A stretch of 51,430 nt of DNA from RGDT01 sp964630925 (lineage in GTDB: Bacteria; Planctomycetota; Planctomycetia; Gemmatales; Gemmataceae): NCBI GenBank assembly GCA_964630925.1, contig CAZVZK010000074.1:1-51430 (forward strand). Direction: 5' to 3'. The notes under the pieces are model-generated. The model saw only the letters and a list, made by a program, of their open reading frames with translations. It was not told the origin of the DNA and did not search any database. Numbering within the stretch: position 1 is the first letter of the stretch; each line of letters opens with the position of its first letter. Of the stretch, positions 9,801 through 18,434 are shown piece after piece. Made by a program: the position numbers and the translations under genes.

Positions 9801-11307
9801 CCGCGTCCCACACCCGCGCCTGGGAGCCCGCGTGCACGGTGAGGATGCGCTTGGCGTCGGGGCTGAACGCTGCGGCGACGACCCTGTCCCCCGGGCCCGT
9901 GAGGATGCGCAGCGGCACAGGCTCCCCGAGCCGCAAGCGGCGGACGTAACGTGTCTCCCAGGTGTGGTCATACTCGGGCCGCATGCCGACCAGGAGCTCT
10001 GACATGCGCCTGTAGTCGAAGCGGCCGTGCGCCTCGAGGGCGCGTTCGACCTGGATGCCGTGCAGCACGCCCTCGGCGCGTCGCCACTGGGCCTTCGCCA
10101 CCTTCGACTCGTCGTCGGCCCGCCGCTTCTCGGCCAGGGCGTCGGCCTCGGCCCTCCGGGCTTCCTTGGCCCTGTCATCCGCCTTGCCCTCCGCCGACCG
10201 CGCGGCCTTCGCCTCCTCCCCCGCCAGCCACGCGAACCGCCAGGACACCGCCACGCCCGCGGCCAGCGCCGCGAACACACACGCGGCCAGGGCCGTCACG
10301 GCCGCGTTGCGCCGCACCCACTTCCACGCCCGCTCCGCCATCCCCACCGGGCGGGCATGGATCGGCTCGCCGGCCATCCAGCGGCCAAGGTCGTCGGCCA
10401 GCTCGCGGGCGGAGCCGTAGCGCCGCGCCGGCTCCTTGCTCAGGCATTTGTGGCAGATCGTCTCCAGGTCTGCCGGCGCGGCGCGGTTCAGCGACCGCAG
10501 CGGCGGGGCCTCCTCCGTCCGCACCATGAGGATGGTGTCCAGGGCCGTCGCCCCCTGGAACGGGGGGCGCGCCGCAAGGCACTCGTAGAGGACGGCCCCC
10601 AGCGAGTAGATGTCCGCCGCCGGGCCGATATCCTTCCTCCCTTCGGCTTGCTCGGGCGGCATGTAGCTCGGCGAGCCCATCACGCTGCCGGTGCGCGTGG
10701 CGCCGTCCTCATCCAATTTCTTGGCGAGGCCGAAGTCGGTGATCTTGGGTGCCATCTCCTCGGGCGGACGCCCGAGGCCCGCCAGGAGGACGTTGGCCGG
10801 CTTGAGGTCGCGGTGCAGCACCTTGGCGTCGTGGGCCGCCTGCACCGCCTCCGCCAGCCTCCGCACCAGCGCCGCCGCCTCGCGCGCCGGCAACGGCCCC
10901 TTCGACAGCCGCGTGTCCAGGCTGCCACCGGCGCAGTACTCCAGGGCCATGAACGGAATGCCGTCGTGCTCGCCGACCTCGTACACCTGGGCGATGCCCG
11001 GGTGCGACAGCCGCGCCGCCGCCTGCGCCTCGGTGCGGAATCGCGCCGCCTCGTCGCTGTCCGCGTGCGCGCCGGACAGGATCATCTTGAGCGCGCACAG
11101 GCGGCCGAGGGCGCGCGACCGCGCCAGGTAGACGACGCCCATTCCGCCCCGCCCCAGCTCGCGTTCGATGTCGTAGCCTGACGGCGCGCGGCCCCCGCGC
11201 GCGCCGCCCCCGGCCGGGGGCGCCGTCTCGTTGGGGTCGATCGGCAGGCCGAGGGTAGGCCTCTCCAGGGCGGGCTCTTCACCGGGCGGCTGGCCGAGCG
11301 GCTTCAT
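6874..11307 (-). CDS. Ser/Thr protein kinase with 24 WD40 repeats
   Basis: Protein of 1477 residues. A Hanks-type kinase domain spans about 45-310: glycine loop GRGGMGVVY, Lys74 (CALKMIL), HRDLKPAN with catalytic Asp167, DFG at 191-193 and GSPSYMPPEQ. A transmembrane segment follows at about 335-358 (AVTALAACVFAALAAGVAV), then a charged Ala/Lys/Glu helix. From about residue 465 to the end I count 24 WD40 repeats of roughly 42 residues with the pattern FSPDG-(K/T)RI-(V/L)TA-D-TARVWDA-TGAE-LKGH. The topology implies a cytoplasmic kinase and a WD40 array on the other side of the membrane. Some repeats are shortened (near 8670, 7190) and one has an insert (near 7630). It sits between a DUF1592 and a DUF1552 gene. 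Confidence 0.95.
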   Translation of the reverse strand: MKPLGQPPGEEPALERPTLGLPIDPNETAPPAGGGARGGRAPSGYDIERELGRGGMGVVYLARSRALGRLCALKMILSGAHADSDEAARFRTEAQAAARLSHPGIAQVYEVGEHDGIPFMALEYCAGGSLDTRLSKGPLPAREAAALVRRLAEAVQAAHDAKVLHRDLKPANVLLAGLGRPPEEMAPKITDFGLAKKLDEDGATRTGSVMGSPSYMPPEQAEGRKDIGPAADIYSLGAVLYECLAARPPFQGATALDTILMVRTEEAPPLRSLNRAAPADLETICHKCLSKEPARRYGSARELADDLGRWMAGEPIHARPVGMAERAWKWVRRNAAVTALAACVFAALAAGVAVSWRFAWLAGEEAKAARSAEGKADDRAKEARRAEADALAEKRRADDESKVAKAQWRRAEGVLHGIQVERALEAHGRFDYRRMSELLVGMRPEYDHTWETRYVRRLRLGEPVPLRILTGPGDRVVAAAFSPDAKRILTVHAGSQARVWDAASGAEAVTLKGFTGAASNAAFSPDGKLIVTAHHDNSLRVWDAQTGAEKATLKGHKVLPVTIAVFSPDSTRIVTASVDQTARVWDAATGAQKATLKGHKGEVRAAAFNHDGTRIVTAGVDNTARVWDAETGAAKAVLKGHRGFIGAVSFSRDGKRILTAGADNTARVWDAGTGAEIANLKGHTGLVSNAAFSPDGTRIATASADGTARIWDANSGGERAALQGHGGGVLAAEFSPDGKRILTAGADNTARVWDAATGAQIATLNGHSSPVTHASFSPDGTRMLTAGRDATAQVWDARTPTERASFRIETGSTWNVAVSPDGKRIVTGSEDESARVWDVATGAEIAAMKGHAGGIRKVAFSPDGKRIVTSDGAWRVWDSATGALLKGPMRGFVSVTVSPDGKFIVTGSEDETARVWETETGALRAVLKGHRGFVFAAACSPDGRIIVTGGADKTARVWDAVTGAEKAVLKGHTSEVHIVAFSKDGTRVLTSGDNTARVWDAETGAEIANLKGHTNGVRSAAFSKDGTRVLTSGDTTARMWDAMTGAEAVVFKGHVTHVMGAAYSPDEKRIVTAGTDNTTRVWDAETGAETAVLRGHTAAVMFAAFTSDGDRIITASEDRTVRVWDAAAAGEKAALKGHTEGVRDAAYSPDGARIATASDDRTVRVWDAETGTQLTTLKGHTGKVRRVVFSPDGRRVLTSSDDHTTRVWDAKTGVQTAALKGCHPLGMVLGHEDAHYTSAEFNRDGTRIVTTDNDNTARVWDAATGAEVAVLKGHAGMVCRATFSPDGKRIVTVSEDKTVRLWDAESGAQISILKKQFVPFRAVAFSPDGTRIALTSSKTPARILDMKTGADIELKGRTNTDIGAVFSPDGKRIVLAARVWDTATGAEIATLQGLTYWNLCVAFSPDGTLVATPSSGGTAGIWDVTTGAPLAVLRGHAKTVMSVAFSPDGTRVLTASEDGTARIWDAPEGRKPQPRRP

Positions 11308-11420
11308 GGCGGACTTTCCGGCAAGGGCGAGAAGGCAGGACGCCCGTTCAGACTACACGCCGCCGCCGGGCAGGCCAGGGCCCGCCCCGCCTGACCTCGC
11401 CCCCACGGTTGGCCGGCTCA

Positions 11421-14400
11421 TCACGGGGGGCCGTCGGGCGGGTCGGCCTTGAACCCGGCCGGGGTGAAGTCCTTCTGCCGCTGCTCGCGGAATTGCCGGC
11501 TCGACGCCACCATCTCCAGCGCCTTGCCGAGGTGATAACCGCCCTTCTCCAGATCGGCCCGCATCCGTTCGAGCAGCGGCCTGTCGGAGAGCTGGAGCGA
11601 GCGGCCCAGCGCGTAGCCCACCAACTTCTGTGTCAGCGTGCGGAGGAAGTCCTGCTTGCGCTCCCTGGCGAGGTGCGACGCGAACGCCGGCACGCCGCGC
11701 GACTCCTTCCCGTCAGGTAAGGATACCACGTCGTCGATGGGCCTTCCAGCGAGATCCTTGGCCCGCGCCCGTCCGATGGGGTCGAACCCCTCCATCGCGA
11801 GCCCCGCCGGGTCGAACCGCTGGTGGCACGAGGCGCACTTGGCGTCCTCGACGTGCAGTTTCAACAACTGCCGAATCGTCTTGCCCTTCGTGTCGGTCTC
11901 CTTCGCGGGCAGGACGGCCACGTCCGGCGGAGGCGGCGGGATGTGCTCGCCCAGCACCTTGTGGACGACCCAGAAGCCGCGCTTCACCGGGCTGGTCCGC
12001 TCCGGCTGTGAGTTGCGGGTGAGGAACACCGCCATCCCCATCACCCCCCCGCGCCCCTTCTCGCGCAGGCCCGACACCTTCGCCCATTCGGCGCCGGGCG
12101 GTGCCGGCAGGCCGTAGTGCCGCGCCAACTTCGCGTTGACGAACGTCTCGTCGCCGTCGAGGAGGGCGGTGATCGGCTTGCCCTCCTGGATCAGGTGGGT
12201 GATGAGGCGCGTCGGCTCCTCGAACATCGCCTGGCGGAGGGCGTCGTCGAAGGCGGGGAACGCCGCCCGGCTCACCGAGTCGCGGGTGACGAAGTCGCGG
12301 TAGCCGAGCCACTGCCCGAACATCTCCTGCGCGAGGCGGGCCACCTTCGGGTCGCGCATCATGCGGCGGGCCTGCTCGCGCAACGCCTTGTCGTCGCGCA
12401 ACTTGCCGGCCTTCGCCAGGGCGAGCAGCTCGGCGTCCGGCGGGCCGGCCCACAGGAAGTAGCTCAGACGTGACGCCAGCGCCAGATCGGGCAGGGGGGC
12501 GACGGCCTTGCCCTCCGGGGCCGGGGTGAAGTGCATGGCGAAGTGCGGCGACACCAGGACGCGGATGATCGACGCCCGCACCGCCGCCTCGACGCCGTGC
12601 GCCTCGTCGCGGCAGACCTTGGCGTAGAACTTCTCGAGCCTCGCGCGCTCGTCGTCGGCCAGCGGACGGCGGTACGCCCTCTCGGCGAACGCGAGCAGGT
12701 CGCGCAGATACGCAGGCTCGCCCTTCGCGAGGGTCTTCGCCTGCCACTTCAGGCCGGCGCGCACGTCCGAAAAGAAGACGCTGATCGGGTGCTTGGCCAG
12801 CGCGTCGCCGGTGAGCTTGACCCCGGCGCGGCGGAGGTACACCTCCTGGAAGCTGGCCAGCGTCGTATCCCTGACCAGCTCGGGGTCCTCCTCCTTGAAC
12901 GGGTCGAAGTCCTTGTGCTTGAGGAAGTTCCTCTCCGAGCGCTCGAAGAACACGAAGCCTCGTAGCATCTTCTCCCAGATGCCGGTGATGAAGTACAGCT
13001 CCGACCACAGCCGGTCCAGCTCCCGGTTCTCGGCCTCGGTGAGGACGGTGCGGCACAGGGGCGCGTCGTCGCGGAAGAAGCCCTCGATGAGGTGGAAGCC
13101 GGCGGACAGCCCGCGCGTGCCGTCGACGTGATAGAAGCGGTTGGGGAACACCCGGCAGAACGCCGCAGCCGAGGCCGCGTACTCCTCCGCGATCGCGCCG
13201 GACGCCAGGGGCGCCGCCGGCCCGGACGGGGTCATGCCGTCGGCGGAGACGTGGACGCGCACGGCGCCGTCCCCGGCGAGGCGGCACTCGGCGGTGAGCC
13301 GCACGTCGCCCTTGCCCTTGAGCGGGAACGCCTTCGCCGGCAGCTCGACCTCCAGCGTCCCCGGCGCCTTCAGCACGATCGCGTCGCCCTCGAACGTCAG
13401 CTTCGCCGCCAGGGCGGGGGCGTGCCTGGCGATCACCTCGCGGAGCGGCCAGCGCTTCTTGCCGTCCGTCGTGGGGGCGTTGGTGGTGAATTCGCCCTTG
13501 AGGACGACCCGCCCCGAAGCCTTGATATCCCACACGTCCTCAGCGCGGACGACGACCTTGATCGTCTCCAGCCCCATCACATTGCGGTAGTCCACGGCGG
13601 ACTTCTGGCTGGCGAGGTGGGCGGTGTCGAACTGGTCGCGGCCCTCGGCGGTGCGGCGCCGGCGGGCGAGGTGTTCGACGGGGCCGTTGCCGGCGTCGGC
13701 CACGATGGCCGGCGTCTCCGGCACGCACAGGCGCTGGCTCAGGCGCTTGACGTCGGCCGCCAAGGCCCGCGCCTCGCCGACGGCGGCGGCGGCGGCCCAG
13801 CGTGAACGCAGCCAGCGGAGGACGAAGCGGTCCTCCGACTTGCCTTCGAGCAGGTCCCACAACTGGCGGGCGTACCGCGCGTTGAGGCCGGCCTCCTTCG
13901 CCCCCGCTTCGACCGTGCCCACAGGGCGTTTCCTGTACTGCCACAGCGAGGCGAGGTGCTTCTCGGGATCGACGGCGTGGGCCTCGTAGAAGCGGAGGAT
14001 GGCCGACTCGGCGTACTTCTGCCGGCCGGCGAAGGTGACGGCGGGGTGCGGGGCGAAGCGCAGGCCGTCGGGCGTCAGCAGGGCGTGATTCGCGACGTGC
14101 TCGGCGGCGGCGTAGTACTTCTTGAACAGGCTGGGCGACATGGTGAGCGCCTCGCCGGTGTTGCTGAAGCCCTCGCCGGACGACGGGTCGATGGGGAAGG
14201 ACGCGGCGGGCCGCATGTCGACGCCGGTGAGGTCGTGGATGGTGTTGTCGTACTCGGCGTTGGTGAGGCGGCGCGGCGGGACGGCGCCGGGGTCGCCGTC
14301 GAGTTTGCGGGCCTCGGCGAGCAGCACGCCCTCGAGGGCGGCGATGGCTTCGGCGCGGGCGGCGGCGGGGGGCTGTTTGGCGGAGGCCGGCGGCATCTCG

Positions 14401-14645
14401 CCCTTCTTCAGGAAGGTGACGACGTGCTCCCACTGGCGGAAGTCGTCGAGGAGCGTCGCGGAGGTCTTGAAGCGGGCCAGGTCCAGCTCGCCGCTCTTCT
14501 TCTTCGCGTCGTGGCAGCGGACGCAGTAGGCGTTGAGGAACGGCAGCACCGTGTCGCGGAAGGGGTCGGCGGCGCGGGGCCTGTCCTCGCCGGAGACGGA
14601 CGGCAGGGGCGCGAGGAGGGCGGCGAGGAGGACGGCGGGTCGCAT
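11421..14645 (-). CDS. DUF1592/DUF1588 family c-type cytochrome-like protein
   Basis: Protein of 1074 residues with a Sec signal (MRPAVLLAALLAPLPSVSG). A CVRCH haem-binding motif at 41-45 marks the PSCyt1-type N-terminal domain. A DUF1587-like block follows (RRLTNAEYDNTIHDLTG). The later parts fit DUF1592 (LASRLSYFLWAGPPD), DUF1588 (second haem motif CASCH in CASCHQRFDPAGLAMEGFD) and DUF1585 at the C-terminus (YALGRSLQLSDRPLLERM). It is an exported planctomycete protein of unknown reaction, suspected to act in the periplasm on complex substrates. The normal downstream partner DUF1552 is present at 5513-6784, but a kinase gene lies between them. Confidence 0.93.
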   Translation of the reverse strand: MRPAVLLAALLAPLPSVSGEDRPRAADPFRDTVLPFLNAYCVRCHDAKKKSGELDLARFKTSATLLDDFRQWEHVVTFLKKGEMPPASAKQPPAAARAEAIAALEGVLLAEARKLDGDPGAVPPRRLTNAEYDNTIHDLTGVDMRPAASFPIDPSSGEGFSNTGEALTMSPSLFKKYYAAAEHVANHALLTPDGLRFAPHPAVTFAGRQKYAESAILRFYEAHAVDPEKHLASLWQYRKRPVGTVEAGAKEAGLNARYARQLWDLLEGKSEDRFVLRWLRSRWAAAAAVGEARALAADVKRLSQRLCVPETPAIVADAGNGPVEHLARRRRTAEGRDQFDTAHLASQKSAVDYRNVMGLETIKVVVRAEDVWDIKASGRVVLKGEFTTNAPTTDGKKRWPLREVIARHAPALAAKLTFEGDAIVLKAPGTLEVELPAKAFPLKGKGDVRLTAECRLAGDGAVRVHVSADGMTPSGPAAPLASGAIAEEYAASAAAFCRVFPNRFYHVDGTRGLSAGFHLIEGFFRDDAPLCRTVLTEAENRELDRLWSELYFITGIWEKMLRGFVFFERSERNFLKHKDFDPFKEEDPELVRDTTLASFQEVYLRRAGVKLTGDALAKHPISVFFSDVRAGLKWQAKTLAKGEPAYLRDLLAFAERAYRRPLADDERARLEKFYAKVCRDEAHGVEAAVRASIIRVLVSPHFAMHFTPAPEGKAVAPLPDLALASRLSYFLWAGPPDAELLALAKAGKLRDDKALREQARRMMRDPKVARLAQEMFGQWLGYRDFVTRDSVSRAAFPAFDDALRQAMFEEPTRLITHLIQEGKPITALLDGDETFVNAKLARHYGLPAPPGAEWAKVSGLREKGRGGVMGMAVFLTRNSQPERTSPVKRGFWVVHKVLGEHIPPPPPDVAVLPAKETDTKGKTIRQLLKLHVEDAKCASCHQRFDPAGLAMEGFDPIGRARAKDLAGRPIDDVVSLPDGKESRGVPAFASHLARERKQDFLRTLTQKLVGYALGRSLQLSDRPLLERMRADLEKGGYHLGKALEMVASSRQFREQRQKDFTPAGFKADPPDGPP

Positions 14646-14778
14646 GCGAGGGGCCTCGGGGGAGGTCGGCCGGCGGGGGGGCGGGGATGCGGTTCAGTGT
14701 ATGGGGCGCGGCCTTGAAGTGCGCCCCGGCGTCGGCGAGAATGAATCGGTCGACCCCATCGGCGCGAGGCCCCGCACC

Positions 14779-16080
14779 ATGTCCGAGACGGCCCCCGCGA
14801 AGGACCCCCACATGCCGGCCCTCGGCCGGTTGGGCGACGTCATCGCCCCCAAGGCGCCCCAGACCATCGCCGCCGCCAACGTGGAGGGCACGGCCCTGAC
14901 CGACCTCGTCTTGCGGTTCGCCTTCACGGTCAGCCGCTTCACCACGGAGTGGATCTCCAAGCAGCTCCACCTCTCGCAGGCCCTGGTGCGCGAGCTGCTC
15001 ACCAAGCTGGCACACGGCGGCCTGATCGAGCAGCTCTGGGCCACCAACGACGCCAACGCGCACTTCAAGATCTCCGACCAGGGACGCGAGCACGCCGCCC
15101 GCGCCATGGAGCAGTCCGGCTACATCGGCCCCGCGCCGGTCGGGCTGGAGGCGTACTCCGCGATGCTCCGCTGGCAGTTCGCCAACACCCCCCCCGTGCA
15201 GCCCGACCACGTCAACGCCGCCCTGTCGGCCCTGGTCCTCGCGCCGACCGCCGCCAAGCTCGCCGGCCTGGCCGTCTCCTCCGGGCGCAGCCTGTTCATC
15301 TACGGCCCGTCGGGCAACGGCAAGAGCAGCCTGGGCCGGGCCATCCACGCCGCCCTGCCCGGCGACGTGTGGGTGCCGTATGCCATCAGCCTGGGCGAGT
15401 CGGTGGTGCGCCTGTTCGACCCGCACATCCACCAGCGCGTCGAGGTGCCCGGGGCCAACCCCGACATGGTCGATATGCGCTGGGTGCGCACGCGCCGCCC
15501 GATGGTCATCGTCGGCGGCGAATTGACCCTGGAGATGCTCGACCTCATCCACATCCCGTCGATGCGGTGCTATGAGGCCCCGCCGCACCTGAAGGCCAAC
15601 GGCGGCGTCTTCCTCGTGGACGACTTCGGCCGCGAGCGCATCACGCCGGAGCAGTTGCTCAACCGATTCATCACGCCGATGGAGCATCAGATCGACTACT
15701 TCACGCTGCGGACGGGGCAGAAGGTGCAGGTGCCGCTGCGGCACGCCCTGATCATCGCGACGAACCTGAGCCCGGACAAGGTGACCGACCCGGCGTTCCT
15801 GCGGCGGATGGGGTACCGCGTGTACCTGGGCGCGCCGACGCCGGAGGGGTACGCCGACATCTTCCGCCGCTACGCCCAGAAGCAGGGGGTGCTGGTGCCG
15901 CCGGAGATGCTCGACACGATCCTGGCCCGGTATCAGGCGCAGAACCGCGAGCTGCGGGCGTGCGAGCCGCGTGACCTGGTGGAGCGGGCGCGGGACATCT
16001 GCCGCTTCCACGGCAAGCCGCTGGAGCTGACGCCGGCGGTGCTGGACCTGGCGTGGAGCGGCTACTTCGGCGAGAGCTGA
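14779..16080 (+). CDS. AAA (MoxR-like) ATPase with N-terminal winged helix
   Basis: Protein of 433 residues. Residues ~30-110 look like a winged-helix module (FAFTVSRFTTEWISKQL, then LVRELLTKLAHGGLIEQL). The ATPase core has Walker A GPSGNGKSS at 176-184, Walker B FLVDDFGR (Asp281-Asp282) and a sensor-1 region IIATNLSPDK. A helical lid region follows (LRACEPRDLVERARDIC). Such proteins are common in Gemmataceae as stand-alone ATPases with a HTH; the partner is unknown. No VWA gene, the usual MoxR partner, is adjacent. ATG 14779 begins the conserved part; the open frame upstream has no recognisable sequence. Confidence 0.85.
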   Translation: MSETAPAKDPHMPALGRLGDVIAPKAPQTIAAANVEGTALTDLVLRFAFTVSRFTTEWISKQLHLSQALVRELLTKLAHGGLIEQLWATNDANAHFKISDQGREHAARAMEQSGYIGPAPVGLEAYSAMLRWQFANTPPVQPDHVNAALSALVLAPTAAKLAGLAVSSGRSLFIYGPSGNGKSSLGRAIHAALPGDVWVPYAISLGESVVRLFDPHIHQRVEVPGANPDMVDMRWVRTRRPMVIVGGELTLEMLDLIHIPSMRCYEAPPHLKANGGVFLVDDFGRERITPEQLLNRFITPMEHQIDYFTLRTGQKVQVPLRHALIIATNLSPDKVTDPAFLRRMGYRVYLGAPTPEGYADIFRRYAQKQGVLVPPEMLDTILARYQAQNRELRACEPRDLVERARDICRFHGKPLELTPAVLDLAWSGYFGES

Positions 16081-16091
16081 GGGTCACGGGC

Positions 16092-17459
16092 ATGTCCACC
16101 CACGAACGCGACGGCCTGCTCGACGCCATCCGCGCCAACCCGGACGATGACACCCCACGCCTCGTGTACGCCGACTGGCTCGACGAGAACGCGGCGGGCG
16201 AAGCCGAGAGGGCGCGGGCGGAGTTCATCCGCGTGCAGTGCGAGCTGGCCCGGCTCGATGACGACGACATCGGGCGCGGGGCCGGCACGCTGCGGAAGGC
16301 GCTCGGTGAGCGGATCCTGGGATTGGAGAAGAAGTACAAGAGGGCCTGGGCCGCCGATCTCACCGGGAAGGGGCCGCTGCGGGGGCGCGAGTGCTTCTTC
16401 CACTTCCGACGCGGGTTCCCGGACAAGGCGTTCGGGCCCGCCGAGCGGCTGATCGCGGAGGGCGCCGAGCTGTTCCGCCGCGCCCCGATCACCTACCTCC
16501 ACGTACAGGGCGTGACCCCGGAGAACCTGGGCGCACTCCTCGAGTGCCCCTGGCTCGCCAACGTCCGCTCGCTGAGCCTGAACGGCCCCTACACGGGCGA
16601 CGTGCAGCCGGGCTGGGATCTGCTGGCCGATTGCCCGCATCTGAGCAAATTGAGATATCTTTGGATCAATCATGGACGGCTCACACGAGCCGGGGGTGCA
16701 CGCCTCGCGGCCGCCAACCCGTTCCCCGCCTTGCGGGATTTCATGGCGTCGGACGTTGATCTCGGCGCGGGGGGCGTGGCCGGCCTGTTCGGCGGGCGGG
16801 CCTTCGGGCGGCTGGCGGAGGCGTACTTCAACAAGTGCGGGATCGACGACGACGCGGTCGAGGTGCTGGCGCGGTCGCCCGCGCTGGCCGGCCTGACGAA
16901 ACTGTCGCTCCCGTGTCACCCGCTGTCGGCCGCGGCCGTCCGCGCGATCACCGCCGGGGGGTACTGGCCTGGGTTACGCAAGCTCGTCCTCTACAAGTGC
17001 GGGCTGGCCGAGGCGGCGGCCGAGGCGCTCGCCGGGGCCGGCCCCACCGGCCTGCGGGAGCTGGACCTCAGCATGAACGCCCTCGGTTGTGTCGCCCTGG
17101 CGGCGCTCGCGCGCGGCAGGATCCTGCAATCACTCGAAGTCCTCAATCTCAGCCTGAACCCTGTCTGGGATGCCGGCGTCGAGGCGCTCGTCCGCTCCGA
17201 ATACCTGGGCGGCCTGCGCCGGCTGCATCTCAGTGGGAGCGGGATCGGCCCAGACGGCGCGAAGGCGCTGGCGGGGTGCCCCTCTCTCTCCGGGTTGTCG
17301 TGGCTCACGCTGCACGGCTGCCCGATCCTCGCGGAGGGGGCGGCGGCGCTGGCCGAATCGCCCCACCTCGGCGGCCTCGACCGCCTGCAGGTCAGCAACG
17401 TCCGCGGCAGGGCCAAGACGCGCCTGAAGGAGCGGTTCGGTGATCGCGTGGGCTTCTGA
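16092..17459 (+). CDS. TIGR02996 domain leucine-rich-repeat protein
   Basis: Protein of 455 residues. Residues 1-55 are the TIGR02996 module typical of Gemmata relatives (LLDAIRANPDDDTPRLVYADWLDE followed later by ARAEFIRVQCELARL; read as two motifs). The remainder has leucine-rich repeats of the ribonuclease-inhibitor type, for example LRKLVLYKCGLAEAAAEAL and LEVLNLSLNPVWDAGVEAL. It has no signal peptide and is probably a cytoplasmic scaffold for protein binding. The gene begins 11 bases after the ATPase gene and is probably co-transcribed. GC and codon use match the neighbours. Confidence 0.88.
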   Translation: MSTHERDGLLDAIRANPDDDTPRLVYADWLDENAAGEAERARAEFIRVQCELARLDDDDIGRGAGTLRKALGERILGLEKKYKRAWAADLTGKGPLRGRECFFHFRRGFPDKAFGPAERLIAEGAELFRRAPITYLHVQGVTPENLGALLECPWLANVRSLSLNGPYTGDVQPGWDLLADCPHLSKLRYLWINHGRLTRAGGARLAAANPFPALRDFMASDVDLGAGGVAGLFGGRAFGRLAEAYFNKCGIDDDAVEVLARSPALAGLTKLSLPCHPLSAAAVRAITAGGYWPGLRKLVLYKCGLAEAAAEALAGAGPTGLRELDLSMNALGCVALAALARGRILQSLEVLNLSLNPVWDAGVEALVRSEYLGGLRRLHLSGSGIGPDGAKALAGCPSLSGLSWLTLHGCPILAEGAAALAESPHLGGLDRLQVSNVRGRAKTRLKERFGDRVGF

Positions 17460-17597
17460 TCCCGGCCGGCGTCGTGCGTGGCGATCCACGGTACTGCGAG
17501 ATCCAAAGGCCGTCCCCGGAAGACGTGCCCCGGCGGTAACAACTACCCGCTTGCCGCGTATCACACCATTCGGGACGCCCGGCACGTCGGAGGGCCA

Positions 17598-18041
17598 ATG
17601 ATGGACGAGGCAGCAGTCATCGAACGGATCATCACATCATTCAGCGGCGTGGTCACCCTGGCCTCCGACGGCGACACGTACCTCTACCACGACCGGGCCG
17701 GCGACGAGACGCCGGACCGGCGATTCCCTTTCGCCACCCTGGTCACAGGCGACAGGCACGACACCTTCTCCGACCTGGGCCGTCCTGGCGTCTACAGGCT
17801 CAACGTCGGCGTCGGCAAGCAGACGTTCCAGACACTGTTCGGAGATGGCAGCGGGGACCACGACTTCACGGCGCTGGACCGCATCACGCCGCACCCGGTG
17901 TACGGCAAGATGTACTGGGTCTGTATCCTCTGTCCGAGCGAGGCGACGTTCCGGGACAAGGTCATGCCGCTCCTCGCCGAGGGCCACGCGATGGCGGCGC
18001 GGAGGCACGGCGGGACGCAGGCCGACGGGGGCGACGCCTGA
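17598..18041 (+). CDS. DUF6194 family protein
   Basis: Protein of 147 residues. It shows the conserved run of this family in order: an N-terminal helix, GDTYLYHD, RRFPFATLVTGD, DLGRPGVYRLNVGV, a TLFG block, the ALDRITPHPVYGKMYWVCIL core and a C-terminal helix. The family is small, cytoplasmic and uncharacterised. Two adjacent ATG codons (17598 and 17601) are possible starts. It converges with the toxin-like frame at 18056-18434; only 14 bases separate the stops. Confidence 0.8.
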   Translation: MMDEAAVIERIITSFSGVVTLASDGDTYLYHDRAGDETPDRRFPFATLVTGDRHDTFSDLGRPGVYRLNVGVGKQTFQTLFGDGSGDHDFTALDRITPHPVYGKMYWVCILCPSEATFRDKVMPLLAEGHAMAARRHGGTQADGGDA

Positions 18042-18055
18042 ACACGGAGGGAATT

Positions 18056-18434
18056 TTACCCGGCGAGGATGCCGAGTATCCTCCCGAGCGCCAAATCGCC
18101 CACGTATCCGTTCCGGCGGATGATCGCATCCACGGGCATATGGACCGCCCAGGCACAATTCGCCACGGACGGCTTCGTCAGCCCTGTCCTGCACCGCCCG
18201 GATCTGGCGTGTTCCAGCTCGACGCAGGGCGGCTGGATGGGGCGCTCGAACTCCCCCGTGATGGCCACCGCCGAGAAGACGGGGATGTCATCCTCGCCCT
18301 CGTCGTCATACGAGAAATCGAGGTCGGCGATGAGGACCACGGACCTGTCCTTCCGGCCGCCCCCTCCCAAAGAGGAGACGCCCCCGCACGAGCAGGACCG
18401 TTCCGGCCAAATACCTGATGCGGCGGACGGTCAC
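18056..18434 (-). pseudogene. PemK/MazF-like toxin, frameshifted
   Basis: Two frames together look like one toxin of about 125 residues. The first starts at GTG 18434, overlapping the antitoxin stop as GTGA, and reads MTVRRIRYLAGTVLLVRG, like the N-terminal strand of PemK/MazF toxins. The second frame, open from about 18370 to the TAA at 18056, gives RKDRSVVLIADLDFSYDDEG, then FSAVAITGEFERP, and ends with TGLTKPSVANCAWAVHMP, the late MazF-family block. Removing one base in the C run 18381-18385 (plus strand) joins the frames; the C run 18360-18364 is another possible site. This is either a real inactivating frameshift, a sequencing error or, less likely, programmed frameshifting. The family assignment is by eye. 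Confidence 0.6.

Noticed and set aside
6874..9930. Possible CRISPR or satellite array because of regular 126-bp periodicity
   Set aside because: The period is exactly that of WD40 blades and the frame is open throughout.
6920..11181. Long plus-strand open frames opposite the WD40 kinase
   Set aside because: They are antisense shadows of a repetitive GC-rich gene; the translations are Arg/Pro/Val-rich and have no domain, while the minus strand has full kinase and WD40 motifs.
13540..16011. 823-codon minus-strand open frame crossing two genes
   Set aside because: It spans parts of the DUF1592 gene and the antisense of the ATPase gene with no domain; overlapping real genes explain both regions.
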